Part shown: positions 10,933-21,371 of the stretch, one piece after another
Layout: each line of letters begins with the position of its first letter
Position numbering within the stretch: position 1 is the stretch's first letter
Source of the DNA: Erythrophleum ivorense
Lineage: Eukaryota; Streptophyta; Magnoliopsida; Fabales; Fabaceae
DNA length: 64,000 nucleotides
Direction of reading: 5' to 3'
NCBI GenBank assembly: GCA_026724425.1
Contig: JAIUCV010000228.1
Span: 372,001 to 436,000 of the forward strand
Notes under the pieces: generated by a model
The model's database searches: none
The model's input: the letters and a program-made list of their open reading frames with translations, nothing else
What the model was told of the DNA's origin: nothing
Translations under genes and position numbers: made by a program

Positions 10933-11667
10933 CATAGCCACTTCCATCTCTTTGTGGTATTCCTCTACACTCTTAGAGCCTTTTGTAAGGGATTGCAACT
11001 TTTGAAAGAGGTCTTTATAGTAATGATTGGGTATAAACCTCTTCCTCATGAGAGCCTTCATCTCCCTCCATGTTTCTATGGGGCTTTCACCATTCCTCCT
11101 CCTCTCTAGGACCAATTTATCCTACCAAATTAATGCATAATCCGTAAATTCAATGACTGCCAATTTCACCTTTTTTGCTTCAGAATAATTGTGGCACTCA
11201 AAAATGAACTCAATTTTCTTCTCCCACTCCAAATAAGCCTCAGGATCATTTCTACCTTGGAAAGAAGGTATCTTCATCTTAATACTTCCAAGGTTTCCAT
11301 CCACCCTATTTCTACCCCCTGGAGCATCTTTACAGCGTCTCCTTTCATGCCTAACTTCCCTTGGCCTATTTCTACCCAAATCAAATTCAGATTCATAATC
11401 TTCTTAACTACCACCTCCTACTTCATTTTCAGACTCAAAATCATCCATAGAATCATCTCTACACCTCTGATATCTTCTGGGATTAGGACTTATAGTAGGT
11501 GGTCTTCTCTGTAAGTTTGCAATCATTGTGTCTTGCTTATCCATTCGGTCTCTTATCCCCCCAAGCACTACATTAAGACGTTCAAATTGCTGCTGCATGG
11601 CCTTTACAACTAGGTCCATGTTCTGTGCACTACCTCCTTCACTTGATGTTTCCTCCCTATTAGACAT

Positions 11668-12443
11668 TATAAGCTGCAAGAAAATTGATTAGAGAAAATA
11701 AAGATCCTCACAAATTTTCCTCACGTGTTTACCCTCAAAGATTGACCTCTTCACTTGTGTTTCACACTTTAAAGGCTTTTTCAAATAATGGATTCACACT
11801 CTTGCCTTTTTCCACTCTTAGTCTCTCTATAGGCTCTTTAAAGAAACTAATCAGACTATACAAAGTTATCACAATTCTTGTGAGATTCAACCCAACACTT
11901 GGAGATAATGAGTAGTAAGTGAATACTATAGTAGAGAAATCAGGGAATGAAAGTTAAGGATGTAGATTTTGTAAAAGCTTAACTCAAACCAATACTACTT
12001 CCAGAACAGCACAATTTTTTTTTTTGCCTTTTCTTTTCAGCAATTTTTTTTCTTTATATATTTTTTTGCCTTGCTTTTTTTCTTTTTTTTTTCTGGAATA
12101 TGAAGAACAAAAATGAAATTTGAATAAACAGAGCAGAAACAGCAAAATCAATCAGGAAAGCCCTGAAACGTGTCTGAATTTAAATAACAATATCTCGAGT
12201 TAGAGAACTCCAAATGAGATGATTTTAAAGCGATCTGAAAGAAAAGAATTTGGGGTATAAGAAAGACCTACTACACGTCCAGAAACTCAACGAAGAACAT
12301 GACAAACAAATGATTAACATTCAGCATGTCCAGAAGAATGGAAGACAAATAGAATTTCAAAAGGAAACAGAAACACAATCTGAAAAAATTACAAAGACAA
12401 ATGGATATGACCTGATTTAGGGACCGAGGCTCTGATACCAAGA
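11668..12443 (-). other. Family G leader with primer binding site
   Basis: The untranslated leader lies between the LTR and gag on the minus strand. The primer binding site is 12428-12440 (TGGTATCAGAGCC on the minus strand), next to the LTR at 12444. The middle (12010-12090) is a pyrimidine-rich tract on the plus strand. A TTCTTGCAG acceptor-like site precedes the gag ATG. No gene is seen. Confidence 0.75.
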
Positions 12444-13031
12444 TGGTGCGAACCCACTAGGAGTCGAGTCTCCTTGAACCCACAACCGATCTCAAATATA
12501 CGTACCCCAAGAAAGCTAAATCAAGTCTGAATGATCCACTTAGAACTCCTGAATACAAAGAGACAAGGACCCCAAGTGTTAGAAGACGCCACAAGGTTGA
12601 TCAAGCCTTGATAAGTCTACAAGTTCAATGAAGAATCCTAGAGAGCACTTATCTCAAGTCTGGGATTTCCAGAAAATACAATTTTTATTCATTCAAATCT
12701 GGTTACAATGGGAGGCAGAGTACAATTATATAGTGTGTAAGTCAAATCTGCCTTCAATGCTCATAGAAAAGGAAAACTAGGGAAATTAATGGCAAATATC
12801 CTAATTAATGACCTATGCAATCAGAATTATAAAAGTCAAATTCTCTTAAAGACTAAAAAGGATTAAAATTTTTGAACATATACTAACACAATTTGGGCCT
12901 CTTGAGAGGCCATCCCTTTATGAGCCATTTGGACCTGAATCATGCACTTTTGAATGATTTGGATTTCTTGATGGATGAGGGCTTCTCGAACTTGTAGTGC
13001 TTCAATGGGCATGCCTACTGGTATTGTATCA
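12444..13031 (-). repeat. LTR with D start and G end, lying between a PPT and a PBS
   Basis: On the minus strand it starts TGATACAATACCAGTAGG immediately after a polypurine tract and pol tail, as a 3' LTR would. It ends just before a primer binding site and gag leader, as a 5' LTR would. About 165 bp match the D upstream module and the rest matches no other LTR here. It is therefore shared between two element bodies, or a product of LTR-LTR recombination. Confidence 0.75.
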
Positions 13032-13393
13032 TTCCCTCCCTCTTTGAAAGGATTCATCCTTGAATCTTCGCCATTAGGTGGATTCTTAGGAAACAAATCT
13101 AGGCAATCACAACTATTTTCAATGTTAGTTGAAAATGATGGTCTATTGGGTGGCTTCTTTGAAAACAAATCTCCACATACCTGCAAGGAGCTCGAACTAA
13201 CAATAGGCAAAGATAGGTTAAGATTGTTAGTAGATAAATAAACATCCTTACACACACTTTCAACCTCTCTTTTTTTATCAAACAAGCTCACACTCATGCT
13301 TTTCTCACCTTTCTCACAACTTTCTAGCTCTTTCTTTTCACTCACACTCTTTTCTTTTTCAATCTCTTCTTTTTCTCTCTCTAACTCATGTTC
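13032..13393 (-). pseudogene. Second copy of the D non-autonomous body, fragment
   Basis: It carries the same Lys/Glu-rich linker, the EVESVCKD block and the unusual ENSCDCLDLFPKNPPNGEDSR end as the intact D frame at 15382. The shared structure means the loss of RT and integrase predates both copies. The frame is open through the LTR boundary and ends with the D tail. It is cut at 13393 by the D element in the opposite orientation. The pre-PPT hairpin (13051-13066) reads GATTCA-TCCT-TGAATC: both CpG positions have changed and pairing is kept. Confidence 0.8.
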
Positions 13394-14480
13394 TGATACA
13401 ATATCAATAGGCATGCCCATTGAAACACTACAAGTTCAAGAAGCCCTCATCCATCAAGAAACCCAAATCATTCAAAAGCCTATGATTCAGGTCCAAATGG
13501 CTCATGAAAGGATGGCCTATGCTCAAGAGGACCAAATTGTGCTAGTATATGTCCCAAAATCTCAAAGAGCTCAAAATAATATCTATGTTGGACGTCGGCC
13601 CAAGTTTAGAGCCCAAGATCCATATTTGATCAACATCTCTTTAAATATGCAAAAGTGGAAGTCCAAGTGGAAGCCCAATGTCCTAAGAAGGTCCATGGAG
13701 CAACTAAAGTTAATATCCAACATGTTAAAAGTCCAATGACAAGAGGAAGAGTTAAGCGTCTACAAAGAGCAATTGGGCTTCAATTTGCTGAATTAGAAGG
13801 CCATAATGTTAGTGCATGCATTGAGGAAGCAAATAGAGCCTTAATCATGCTTATTCAAGCCCAAGTTGATGCTTAAAGAGCCCATTGAAGCTAGAGGACG
13901 TGAATAGTATTTCAAATACAAGATGTCCAGCCCATTAATATTAATTAGTTTTGACTAGGACTCTAGTTTTGACTAGAACTCTTTTTGAATTTCGTTTTTT
14001 CATTATTATATTATTTTTTGGACTTGGTCAAGGAGCTTATCTAGAAGATTAAGTTAAAATTAATATCCTAATCTTGTTCCTTGATTTTAGGCATTATTTA
14101 AAATATTTCTAAACAAATTTTAGAGTTTTAGTTTTATTAGGATATCAGATTTTAGAGTTTTAGTTTTACTAGGATTTTAAGTCTTTTAGAAACTTTGCCT
14201 ATAAAAGGCTCCCTATTGTACTCTATTTTGAATCATGAATGAATGAACTTGAGTATTATTCAATACTTTGAGAGGCTTTTGCTTCTTTGTGTTCTCTGAA
14301 AATTCACGTGACTTATCAAAGGATTGGTCTTCCTTTGTGGCGTCTTGAGGCTAGGGTTCTAAGAGACAAGTTCTCTTAGGGTCTTTCCTTTGACCAACAG
14401 TCTTGTTTCTAGCCGATCCCGGGCATAGTTTCGAATTGTTGAAGGTTCTCTAGGGCATGTTCCTAGTGGGTCTCGCATTA
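13394..14480 (+). repeat. 5' LTR of D element (1,087 bp; D upstream module with B R/U5)
   Basis: It starts TGATACAATATCAATAGG and ends TCTCGCATTA before the primer binding site. The TATAAAA box is at 14200-14206 and the leader hairpin at 14359-14379. A second stretch resembling 'attttagagttttagtttta' is duplicated near 14118 and 14150. Confidence 0.9.
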
Positions 14481-14513
14481 TTTGGTATCAGAGCTTTGGT
14501 TCGCTAGTACAAG

Positions 14514-15373
14514 GTATATTTTTGTGTTTTTCCTACCATTATTCTTCATACCTTCTCTCCTTCCATTTGTGTTACCTTTTTATCTTCACCCTTGTCTTCC
14601 ATCTTCTTCTTTCTTCTATTGTTGTGTGCCTCCATCCTTATTCAAAAAAAAAAAAATTCGAAAAAAAAAAAATTCAAAAAAAAAAAATTCGAAAAAGAAG
14701 AATTCAAAAAAAAAAGTGAAAAAAAAAAAGAAAGAGTGAAAAAAAAAAAGTTGCAAGTTGTGGAGTTAGTTTTCTAATTGGAGACAATTTCCTAATTAGA
14801 GTTAGTTTCCTAGTTGGAATTAATTTCCTAATTAGAGTTAGTTTCCTAGTTGAAATTAATTTCCTAATTGGACTCAATTTCCTAATTGGAGTTAGATTCC
14901 TAGTTGGAGTTAATTTCCTAATTGGAGTCAATTTCTTAATTAGAGTTAGTTTCCTATTAACTTGGTTCCCAAGTAGTTTCCTATTTTTAAAGTTTCTTAT
15001 TTTTATATTTTCCCTTTTCTTCTCCTTCCTTCCAAGCCATCCCAACCTCCTCTCCCCCCTTGTTCTCCTTTCCCTCTTTACCTCTTTGTTACACACCCTT
15101 TTTTTTTTTTCCTTTGTTTGATTCTTTGGGAATTTATATATTAGGATTCTAGTTTTTTGATTACCACTAGTATGATCTTTCATTTGATTTGCTTGTGACT
15201 TACTTAGAACACTTGTAAGAAGCAAATTGTTGAGTGGTAAAAGGCAAGAGTGCAATTAACATTAAAGAAAAAGCCAAAAAGAGAGTTAAACACGAGTGAA
15301 CTTATCATCTTTTGAGTGTAAACATGTGAGAAGAGTGTGCGAGGTCCTATTTCTTCGTTGACTAACTTTTCAG
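14514..15373 (+). other. Candidate leader intron of D element
   Basis: The donor-like TACAAG|GTATAT is at 14508-14519 and the acceptor-like GACTAACTTTTCAG|G ends at 15373. The removed 860 nt would contain the oligo-A tracts and the minisatellite and would leave a short leader before the ATG at 15382. This is supported only by the match with families A and B. Confidence 0.45.
14762..14955 (+). repeat. 18-bp minisatellite in D leader (about 11 units)
   Basis: Units resemble gagttagtttcctaattg. This is the longest array of the four seen; the others are at 4630-4719, 35149-35236 and 56644-56751. Confidence 0.88.
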
Positions 15374-15381
15374 GTGACAAG

Positions 15382-16692
15382 ATGTCTAGTGAGTACAAAT
15401 TCCTTGAAGAGGCTAACAAAGAACGATTCAAGCAATCTTGTGCATGGTTAGATGCATTCCAATCCAACTCCAACACTACAAGACAAGATAAGGAAAAGTC
15501 ATCTCCTGATTTCCATACTAGATGCTTTATCAAAGAGAGAGTGTGCAGCATGGCTATTGATAATAGTAGCTATGTAAATATTGCTAGTACCTTACTAGTT
15601 GAGAAATTAAACTTACCTACTATAAAGCATCCTAGGCCCTATACCTTGTTGAAGGGTAGTGCTGAATTTAGGGTTAATAAGCAAGTTTTGATTTCTTTCT
15701 CAATTGGTAGATATCATGATAAAGTGTTATGTGACGTAGCTCCTATGTTTGATGGACATATTATGCTTGGTAAACCATGGAAACATACAAGAAAAGCTAA
15801 ATATCTTAAGCATAAGCCTAAATATTGCTATTGCTATTCATTTATATTCAATGAAAAACATCATGTATTGGTACCTCTTGATCCTATGGATGTTTATGAG
15901 GATCAAATGAGAATAGCACAAGCATATAAAAAGAGAGAAAAAGAGAAAGAACATGAGTTAGAGAAAGTAAAAGAAAAAGAGAGAGAACATGAGTTAGAGA
16001 GAGAAAAAGACGAGTTTGAAAAAGAAAAGAATGTGAGTGAAAAGAAAGAGTTAGAGAGTTGTGAGAAAAGTGAGAAAAGCATGAGTATAAGCATGTTTGA
16101 TGAAAAAAGAGAGGTTGAGAGTGTGTGTAAGGATATTTGTTTATCTACTAATAATCTTAACCTATCTTTATCTATTGTTGGTTCTAACTTCTTGCAAGTA
16201 TGTGAAGATTTGTTTTCAAAGAAGCTATCCAATGGACCCTTATCTTCAACTAGCATTGAAAAGAGTTGTGATTGCCTAGATTTGCTTCCTATGAAACCAC
16301 CTGATGGCGAAGATTCGAGGACGAATCTTTTCAAAGAGGGAGGGAATGATACAATATCAATAGGCATGCCCATTGAAACACTACAAGTTCAAGAAGCCCT
16401 CATCCATCAAGAAACCCAAATCATTCAAAAGCCTATGATTCAGGTCCAAATGGCTCATGAAAGGATGGCCTATGCTCAAGAGGACCAAATTGTGCTAGTA
16501 TATGTCCCAAAATCTCAAAGAGCTCAAAATAATATCTATGTTGGACGTCGGCCCAAGTTTAGAGCCCAAGATCCATATTTGATCAACATCTCTTTAAATA
16601 TGCAAAAGTGGAAGTCCAAGTGGAAGCCCAATGTCCTAAGAAGGTCCATGGAGCAACTAAAGTTAATATCCAACATGTTAAAAGTCCAATGA
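15382..16692 (+). CDS. D-element protein: degenerate protease domain, charged linker, LTR-encoded tail
   Basis: This is one frame of about 436 codons from the ATG after TTTCAGGTGACAAG. Residues 1-45 are a short gag-like start. About 46-190 align with the aspartic protease region of A/B/C, but the catalytic motif D-S/G-G reads AIDNSS, so activity is unlikely. About 190-250 are a Lys/Glu-rich, probably coiled-coil linker. About 250-320 match the segment just before RT in B, then the frame jumps to the SRTNLFKEGGND end and into the LTR tail. The CCHC knuckle, RT, RNase H and integrase are absent. The frame stops before the TR motif, which lies in another frame at 16688-16829. Function is unknown; an upstream in-frame ATG at 15337 would lie in the intron. 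Confidence 0.7.
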   Translation: MSSEYKFLEEANKERFKQSCAWLDAFQSNSNTTRQDKEKSSPDFHTRCFIKERVCSMAIDNSSYVNIASTLLVEKLNLPTIKHPRPYTLLKGSAEFRVNKQVLISFSIGRYHDKVLCDVAPMFDGHIMLGKPWKHTRKAKYLKHKPKYCYCYSFIFNEKHHVLVPLDPMDVYEDQMRIAQAYKKREKEKEHELEKVKEKEREHELEREKDEFEKEKNVSEKKELESCEKSEKSMSISMFDEKREVESVCKDICLSTNNLNLSLSIVGSNFLQVCEDLFSKKLSNGPLSSTSIEKSCDCLDLLPMKPPDGEDSRTNLFKEGGNDTISIGMPIETLQVQEALIHQETQIIQKPMIQVQMAHERMAYAQEDQIVLVYVPKSQRAQNNIYVGRRPKFRAQDPYLINISLNMQKWKSKWKPNVLRRSMEQLKLISNMLKVQ

Positions 16693-17388
16693 CAAGAGGA
16701 AGAGTTAAGCGTCTACAAAGAGCAATTGGGCTTCAATTTGCTGAATTAGAAGCCCATAATGTTAGTGCATGCATTGAGGAAGCAAATGGAGCCTTAATCA
16801 TGCTTATTCAAGCCCAGGATGATGCTTAAAAAGCCCATTGAAGATAGAGGACGTGAATAGTACTTCAAATGCAAGATGTCCAGCCCATTAGTATTAATTA
16901 GTTTCTATTAGGCTGATTATCTATCCTTTTCTGTTTTCAAAAGGATTTGATTTTGTATCCCTATTTTTTAGATCTTTTAGTTAGGATTATGTAGTTAGTT
17001 TCCTACTTTTCCTCCAGTAGATAGGTTTGAGCTACACTATAAATTTATGTATTCTGCCTTCATTTGAATCAGATTAGAAGTAGTAGAATTATTGAGTATT
17101 TCTCTAATTGTGAGAATCTTATCTTTTCTTTGCTCTTGTGAAACCTTTGTCTTGTCAACCTATCTTTAGGTTGGTGATTCAAGTTCGCAAAAGCCCCCAA
17201 TTCGTGCTTCGATCCAAGTGTGTCGTTGTGTGGATTGGTTTACTGTGTTCGTGGTTAGGCGCATTGTCTAAATAGCAGGTCAACGTTCTTATAACGTTGG
17301 TTGGCTATTTGCTTCCGTCGGGTCTCGAACCATCATCTATCCATCAACCTACGTCGTGAAGATTGGGGCACCCCTTGATTTCGCATCA
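16347..17388 (+). repeat. 3' LTR of D element, D upstream half joined to family C R/U5 (1,042 bp)
   Basis: The first ~340 bp are nearly identical to the 5' LTR of the same element. From about 16690-16815 on it follows the C LTR (agatagaggacgtgaatagtacttc, TATAAATTTA box, paired C hairpins, GATTTCGCATCA end). Reverse transcription makes equal LTRs, so the difference must be later exchange with a C LTR. Confidence 0.85.
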
Positions 17389-18824
17389 GTTTCTAAATTA
17401 TATTTATAATGTTTGCTTTGGTTTACTTGAGTGCGATAAAGTTAAGAAGCCTCAGCTATGGTGAAAATGAGTTAAGAACCTTTAGAATTGGTTGAGACAA
17501 AGTAAAGAGTCTCTCAAAAGTGAGGTTGACTCCCAAGAGTAAGGTTAAGTCAAAAACCTCTTAAGAAAATGGGTGAGGCAAGTCCAAAATCCACAAGTGA
17601 ATGGGTGAGGTTAATCCACTTACTTGGCATGCCATGTATAACTTTTTCAAATGCCAAGAATGCTTCTTAAATGCTTGCACATGTCAATATGCCCATGCAT
17701 GTATTTGTAAGACTTGTTTTGCATCTTTTATATGTGATTGAAAGTCAGATGAGCTATTGGGATTCTTTGAATTTCATTCCCTCCTCTCCAATGTTCTAAA
17801 ATGCTAGGTGGACCAAAAGAACAAGGAAATAGGAGCCAACTACTTGAGAGATGAGAATATAACATCAAAGTGCATAGATCTTGTTAGTTTAAGGCTATAA
17901 GAATGGTAAATGTTATAATCTATGGTTTTATATGTCTTATGATGTTATAAACATGTATAATTATGTTAATATGTATGGAAATGTACAATTTGGACATGTA
18001 ATGGCAAACTAGCATTATGGAAATGTATACATAAATGAAAGTGGAATGACCAAATTAAGATGCATGAGGTTTGGAACCATTTGGACAGCTTCTACAAGTC
18101 ATATTCATGCTTTTAAACTTGCCCAAAAGGTGTCAAACATTAAAGGAGATCATTTGGACATAATTGGAATCTCATATAGACCAAAATTGATCATATTGGA
18201 AACTTATACCACTTTTTGTCTAAATGAGCTCTTTTTTATCTGAGATTTGGCATGTATTTAGAGCTTATTGAGGGCTTTATGGAAAGTTAAAGTACATAAT
18301 TTTTGGAGGTCTATGGAATATTTAATGAATTTTTAAAATTGAAAAAAATCTAAAATTAGTTCAGGGTACTGTTCACTCAAGTCTGAAAATGAATTCTGTC
18401 ACTCAGGGGTAAAATGATGTCCAATTGCCATGAACTTTTACAAGAAGAAACTCGACATTCCTAGTGACTTGTGCCAACTAGAAACACCTGATTTGGATGC
18501 CTGGAGAGGGAGATATGAATTTTTAAAATTTCTATCTAGTATCAGGCATTTAGACAAACCTCAGGTATTGTTTGATTAGATTTCGAGACTTGGATGTACC
18601 TGAACTGGTATGAAGTTATTTTTTTCCTTTAGCTAACATTTGTAGCTTTCCATATTGATATTATTTGCATGAATTTGATTTTTGTAAAATTAATTGGACA
18701 TTTTGAAAAATATAGTATAAAGTTGCATAGTACCAGTAGGTAGTCAGACCTCTGCACGTTGTTGAATGTTAACCGTCTTCTATGTTATGTTTCATGACCT
18801 ATACATATTTTTAATATAAAGTAG
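17389..18824. other. Non-coding island, left part; old degenerate repeat
   Basis: I see no gene here. 17440-17625 is a run of ~31-bp imperfect units, the reverse complement of the array at 40150-40345. 18200-18480 resembles the reverse complement of 38390-38650 and 39390-39620. The right border is the agtag duplication of the B element, and this sequence continues at 36450. Confidence 0.6.
17440..17625 (-). repeat. About 31-bp minisatellite, inverted relative to 40150-40345
   Basis: Units on the minus strand centre on acttNNcctcacccatt with variable spacers. Divergence is high, so unit borders are approximate. Confidence 0.55.
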
Positions 18825-19722
18825 TGATGCAAAACCCACTAGGAACATGCCCTAGAGGACCTTCAACAATTCGAAACTATGCCTGGGACCGGCTAGAAAC
18901 AAGATTGTTGATCAAAGGAAAGACCCTAAGAGAACTTGTTTCTTAGAACCCTAGCCTCAAGACGCCACAAAGGAAGACCAATCCTTTGATAAGTCACGTG
19001 TACTCTCAGAGAACACAAAGAAACAAAAGCCTCACAAAGTATTGAATAATACTCAAATTTATTCATTCATGATCTTCCAAAATAGAGTACAATAGGGGGC
19101 CTTTTATAGGCAAAATTTTTAAAAGACTTAAAATTCTAATAAAACTAAAACTCTAAAATCTGATTAGAAATATTTTAAATGATGCCTAAAATCAAGGAAC
19201 AAGATTAGGATATTAATTTTAACTTAATCTCCTAGATGAGCTCCTTGACCAAGTCCAAAAAATAATATAATAATAAAAAAAGAAATTCAAAAAAACTCCT
19301 AGTCAAAACTAATGAGCTCTTTTAAATAGTCCACATGAGATGCTCATGCTTCATTAAAAAATCACATGGTTGACACATGATTCTTAATTTCTTGATATTG
19401 GACTCCAATTGGGCCTTGGCACTCCTCTTGTAGAATGGTTAGCATGATCACACCTTTTACATCTTCTTAGGCCCTCTCTTGACTTAAATAAATGGGCTCT
19501 AAGTTATGAAGCTTATGAATCAAACAATTGAAGGCTTCTTTCATTGCTTTGGCCCTAGCTCTTGTTATTGGGCCTCCTATGCCTTGCAATGGATCTTTAG
19601 GTACATTTGATTTGAACTCTTAGGTTTTAATTTGCAAAGCATGTCCTTGGGCTTAAAACTTAGCACCAGCTTCATCAGGTCCGCTTCCATGCTCAGCAAG
19701 GTCTCTTAGTGCTATTGCATCA
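18825..19722 (-). repeat. 3' LTR of minus-strand B element (898 bp)
   Basis: It ends next to the polypurine tract (19723-19736, ttccccccctcttg on the plus strand). The tail frame is broken by stops soon after GPDEAGAKF. The TATAAAA box lies near 19105. Confidence 0.92.
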
Positions 19723-19741
19723 TTCCCCCCCTCTTGAAAAG

Positions 19742-19757
19742 GATTCGTCCTCGAATC
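19742..19757 (-). other. Pre-PPT hairpin, family B minus copy
   Basis: GATTCG-AGGA-CGAATC on the minus strand, seven bases before the purine run. It is identical to the A, D and F versions. Confidence 0.7.
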
Positions 19758-20466
19758 TGTAACATTAAAGGAAGAGAGATCAGATACATTAAAAGTAGCA
19801 CTAATATTTCCATAAGAACTAGGCAAGTCAATTTTATAAGCATTATCATTAATCCTTTCAAGAATTTGAAAGGGACCATCTCTTATAGGTTGGAGCTTTG
19901 ACTTCCTTTGCTCCGGGAAACGTTCTTTTCGCAAGTGAACCCACACCCAATCACTGGGTTCAAATACCACACGCCTTCTACCCTTGTTAACTTGGTTGGC
20001 AATTTGCTCATTCTTTTTTTCAATATTGGCTTTCACCTTCTCATGCAAATCCTGTACAAACTTTGCCTTCCTAGCACCATCAAGGTTAGTAAACTCATGT
20101 GAAGGTAAAGGAAGCAAATCTTACAGGGTTAGAGGATTAAGGCCATAAACAATTTCAAAAGGAGAGAATTTTGTTGCAGAATGAACAACACGATTATAAG
20201 CAAATTCGACTGGGGCAAACACTTCTCCCAATTCTTAAGATTCTTTTGAATGATAGCTCTTAATAAAGTAGAAAGGTTAACAACCTCGGTCTGTCTGTCA
20301 ATTTGTGGATGCGCTGTAGTAGAAAATAAAAGCTTAGTGCCAAGTTTATTCCACAATGTTTTCCAGAAATAACTCAAGAATTTCACATCTCTATCACTAA
20401 CAAAAGTTTTTGGCACATCATGCAACCTAACAATCTCCTTGAAAAATAATTCTGCCACATACATAG

Positions 20467-21371
20467 TGATGAGAGACCCCGTAGGAATACGTCCTAGGAA
20501 CCTTCAACAAGATGATACATTGCCCGGGACCGGCTAAGAACAAGAAATGTTGGTCAAATGGATAAGACCCTAAGAGAACTCGTCCCTTAGAACCCTAGCC
20601 TTGAGACGCCACAAAGGAAGACCACTCCTTTGATAAGTCACTTGTATTCTAAAGAAGAACACACAGAAGCAAGAATTCTCACAATGAGAAATAAAATTCT
20701 GAATTCATTCCAATCTCCCAAAAGTACAATAGGTGGCCTATTAAATAGGCATAAAAGGAAACCCTAAACCTAACTTAATCTCTAAGAATTGAAACAAAGA
20801 ATCCAATTTTAATGGAAGGAGATGATGCCATTTACTACAAGAAATCCTAAAGAAAAGGAAAGAAAGTAATAAGTTTTCAGCAACTAACGAAAATGGAAAA
20901 AAACAAAATCTGAAACTTAAATCCTAAGTCTTGACTAAATGGCCTTGTTCAAACTAATGGAAATGGAAACTAATGAAAATCAAATAAAAGACCTCCTAAT
21001 AAGATTTAAAACTCCTATTCACGTCACTTTTGTTGCCCATGTGAATTGCACATGCTTGTTAATTGATTTCTTCAAGTTGGACTCTATTTGGACCTTGCAG
21101 CATATCTTGTTGGGCTTGGACAATGAGGATCAAGTCCCTTGGGCCTTGTAACTCTTTAAATTGGTGCAAAAACATGGGTTCAAGCTCTTGAACCTTTTGG
21201 ACAATGCAACTCAAAGCTTGCTTCATGGCTTTAGCTCTTCCTCTAGTCATTGGGCCTCCTATGCCTTGTAATGGGTCCATTTGCATGTTGAACTCTCTTG
21301 CAGACCCTCCATGCTCTTTTAGGTCATTACACCATGCTCCCTTGTCTACAAGCTCATGGGCCCCTTCATCA
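20467..21371 (-). repeat. 3' LTR of family A (905 bp)
   Basis: It begins TGATGAAGGGGCCC on the minus strand after the polypurine tract and ends CTCTCATCA. It lacks a 17-bp stretch near 20790 that the 5' LTR keeps. Confidence 0.94.

Larger units (their letters stand above)
8581..11667 (-). pseudogene. Family G gag, split by two solo LTRs
   Basis: Reading from 11667 (ATG after TTGCAGCTTATA) leftward gives a gag with Ser/Arg-rich N-terminus, the IPSFQGRNDPEAYLEWEKK block, the RFIPNHYYKDLFQKLQSL core and a CCHC knuckle (CFKCLGTGHIASQC, near 8730-8770). It ends in an EALVTRR block next to an E LTR. Solo LTRs at 10041-10932 and 9053-9998 interrupt it with their duplications. Stops occur near 11404 and 11119 (Trp to stop). 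The protease and pol that should follow are absent. This gag is more diverged from A, B and C than they are from each other by eye. Confidence 0.82.
13394..17388 (+). mobile_element. Family D non-autonomous LTR element (4.0 kb)
   Basis: Order: 5' LTR 13394-14480, primer binding site 14483-14494, leader with oligo-A tracts and minisatellite, one open frame from 15382, pre-PPT hairpin 16312-16327, polypurine tract 16333-16346, 3' LTR 16347-17388. The internal part is only 1.87 kb and has no RT, RNase H or integrase. The flanks tgttc (left) and gtttc (right) do not match, and the 3' LTR has a family-C second half. So the right end was probably replaced by recombination after insertion. Confidence 0.85.

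Noticed and set aside
14482..14777. Lysine-rich short frames over oligo-A tracts (also 4351-4554, 30747-30980, 56314-56560)
   Set aside because: They are translations of A-rich leader DNA between PBS and gag, with no conserved protein; they lie inside the candidate leader introns.
14704..15255. Frame with repeated IRKLTPIRKL peptides
   Set aside because: It is the antisense reading of the 18-bp leader minisatellite, not a gene.
15903..16373. Antisense frame (Ser/Phe-rich) over the D element
   Set aside because: It is the shadow of the Lys/Glu-rich linker of the real frame on the plus strand.
18046..18243. 65-codon frame in the left island
   Set aside because: It lies in the old degenerate repeat; no similarity to its inverted relative at protein level.
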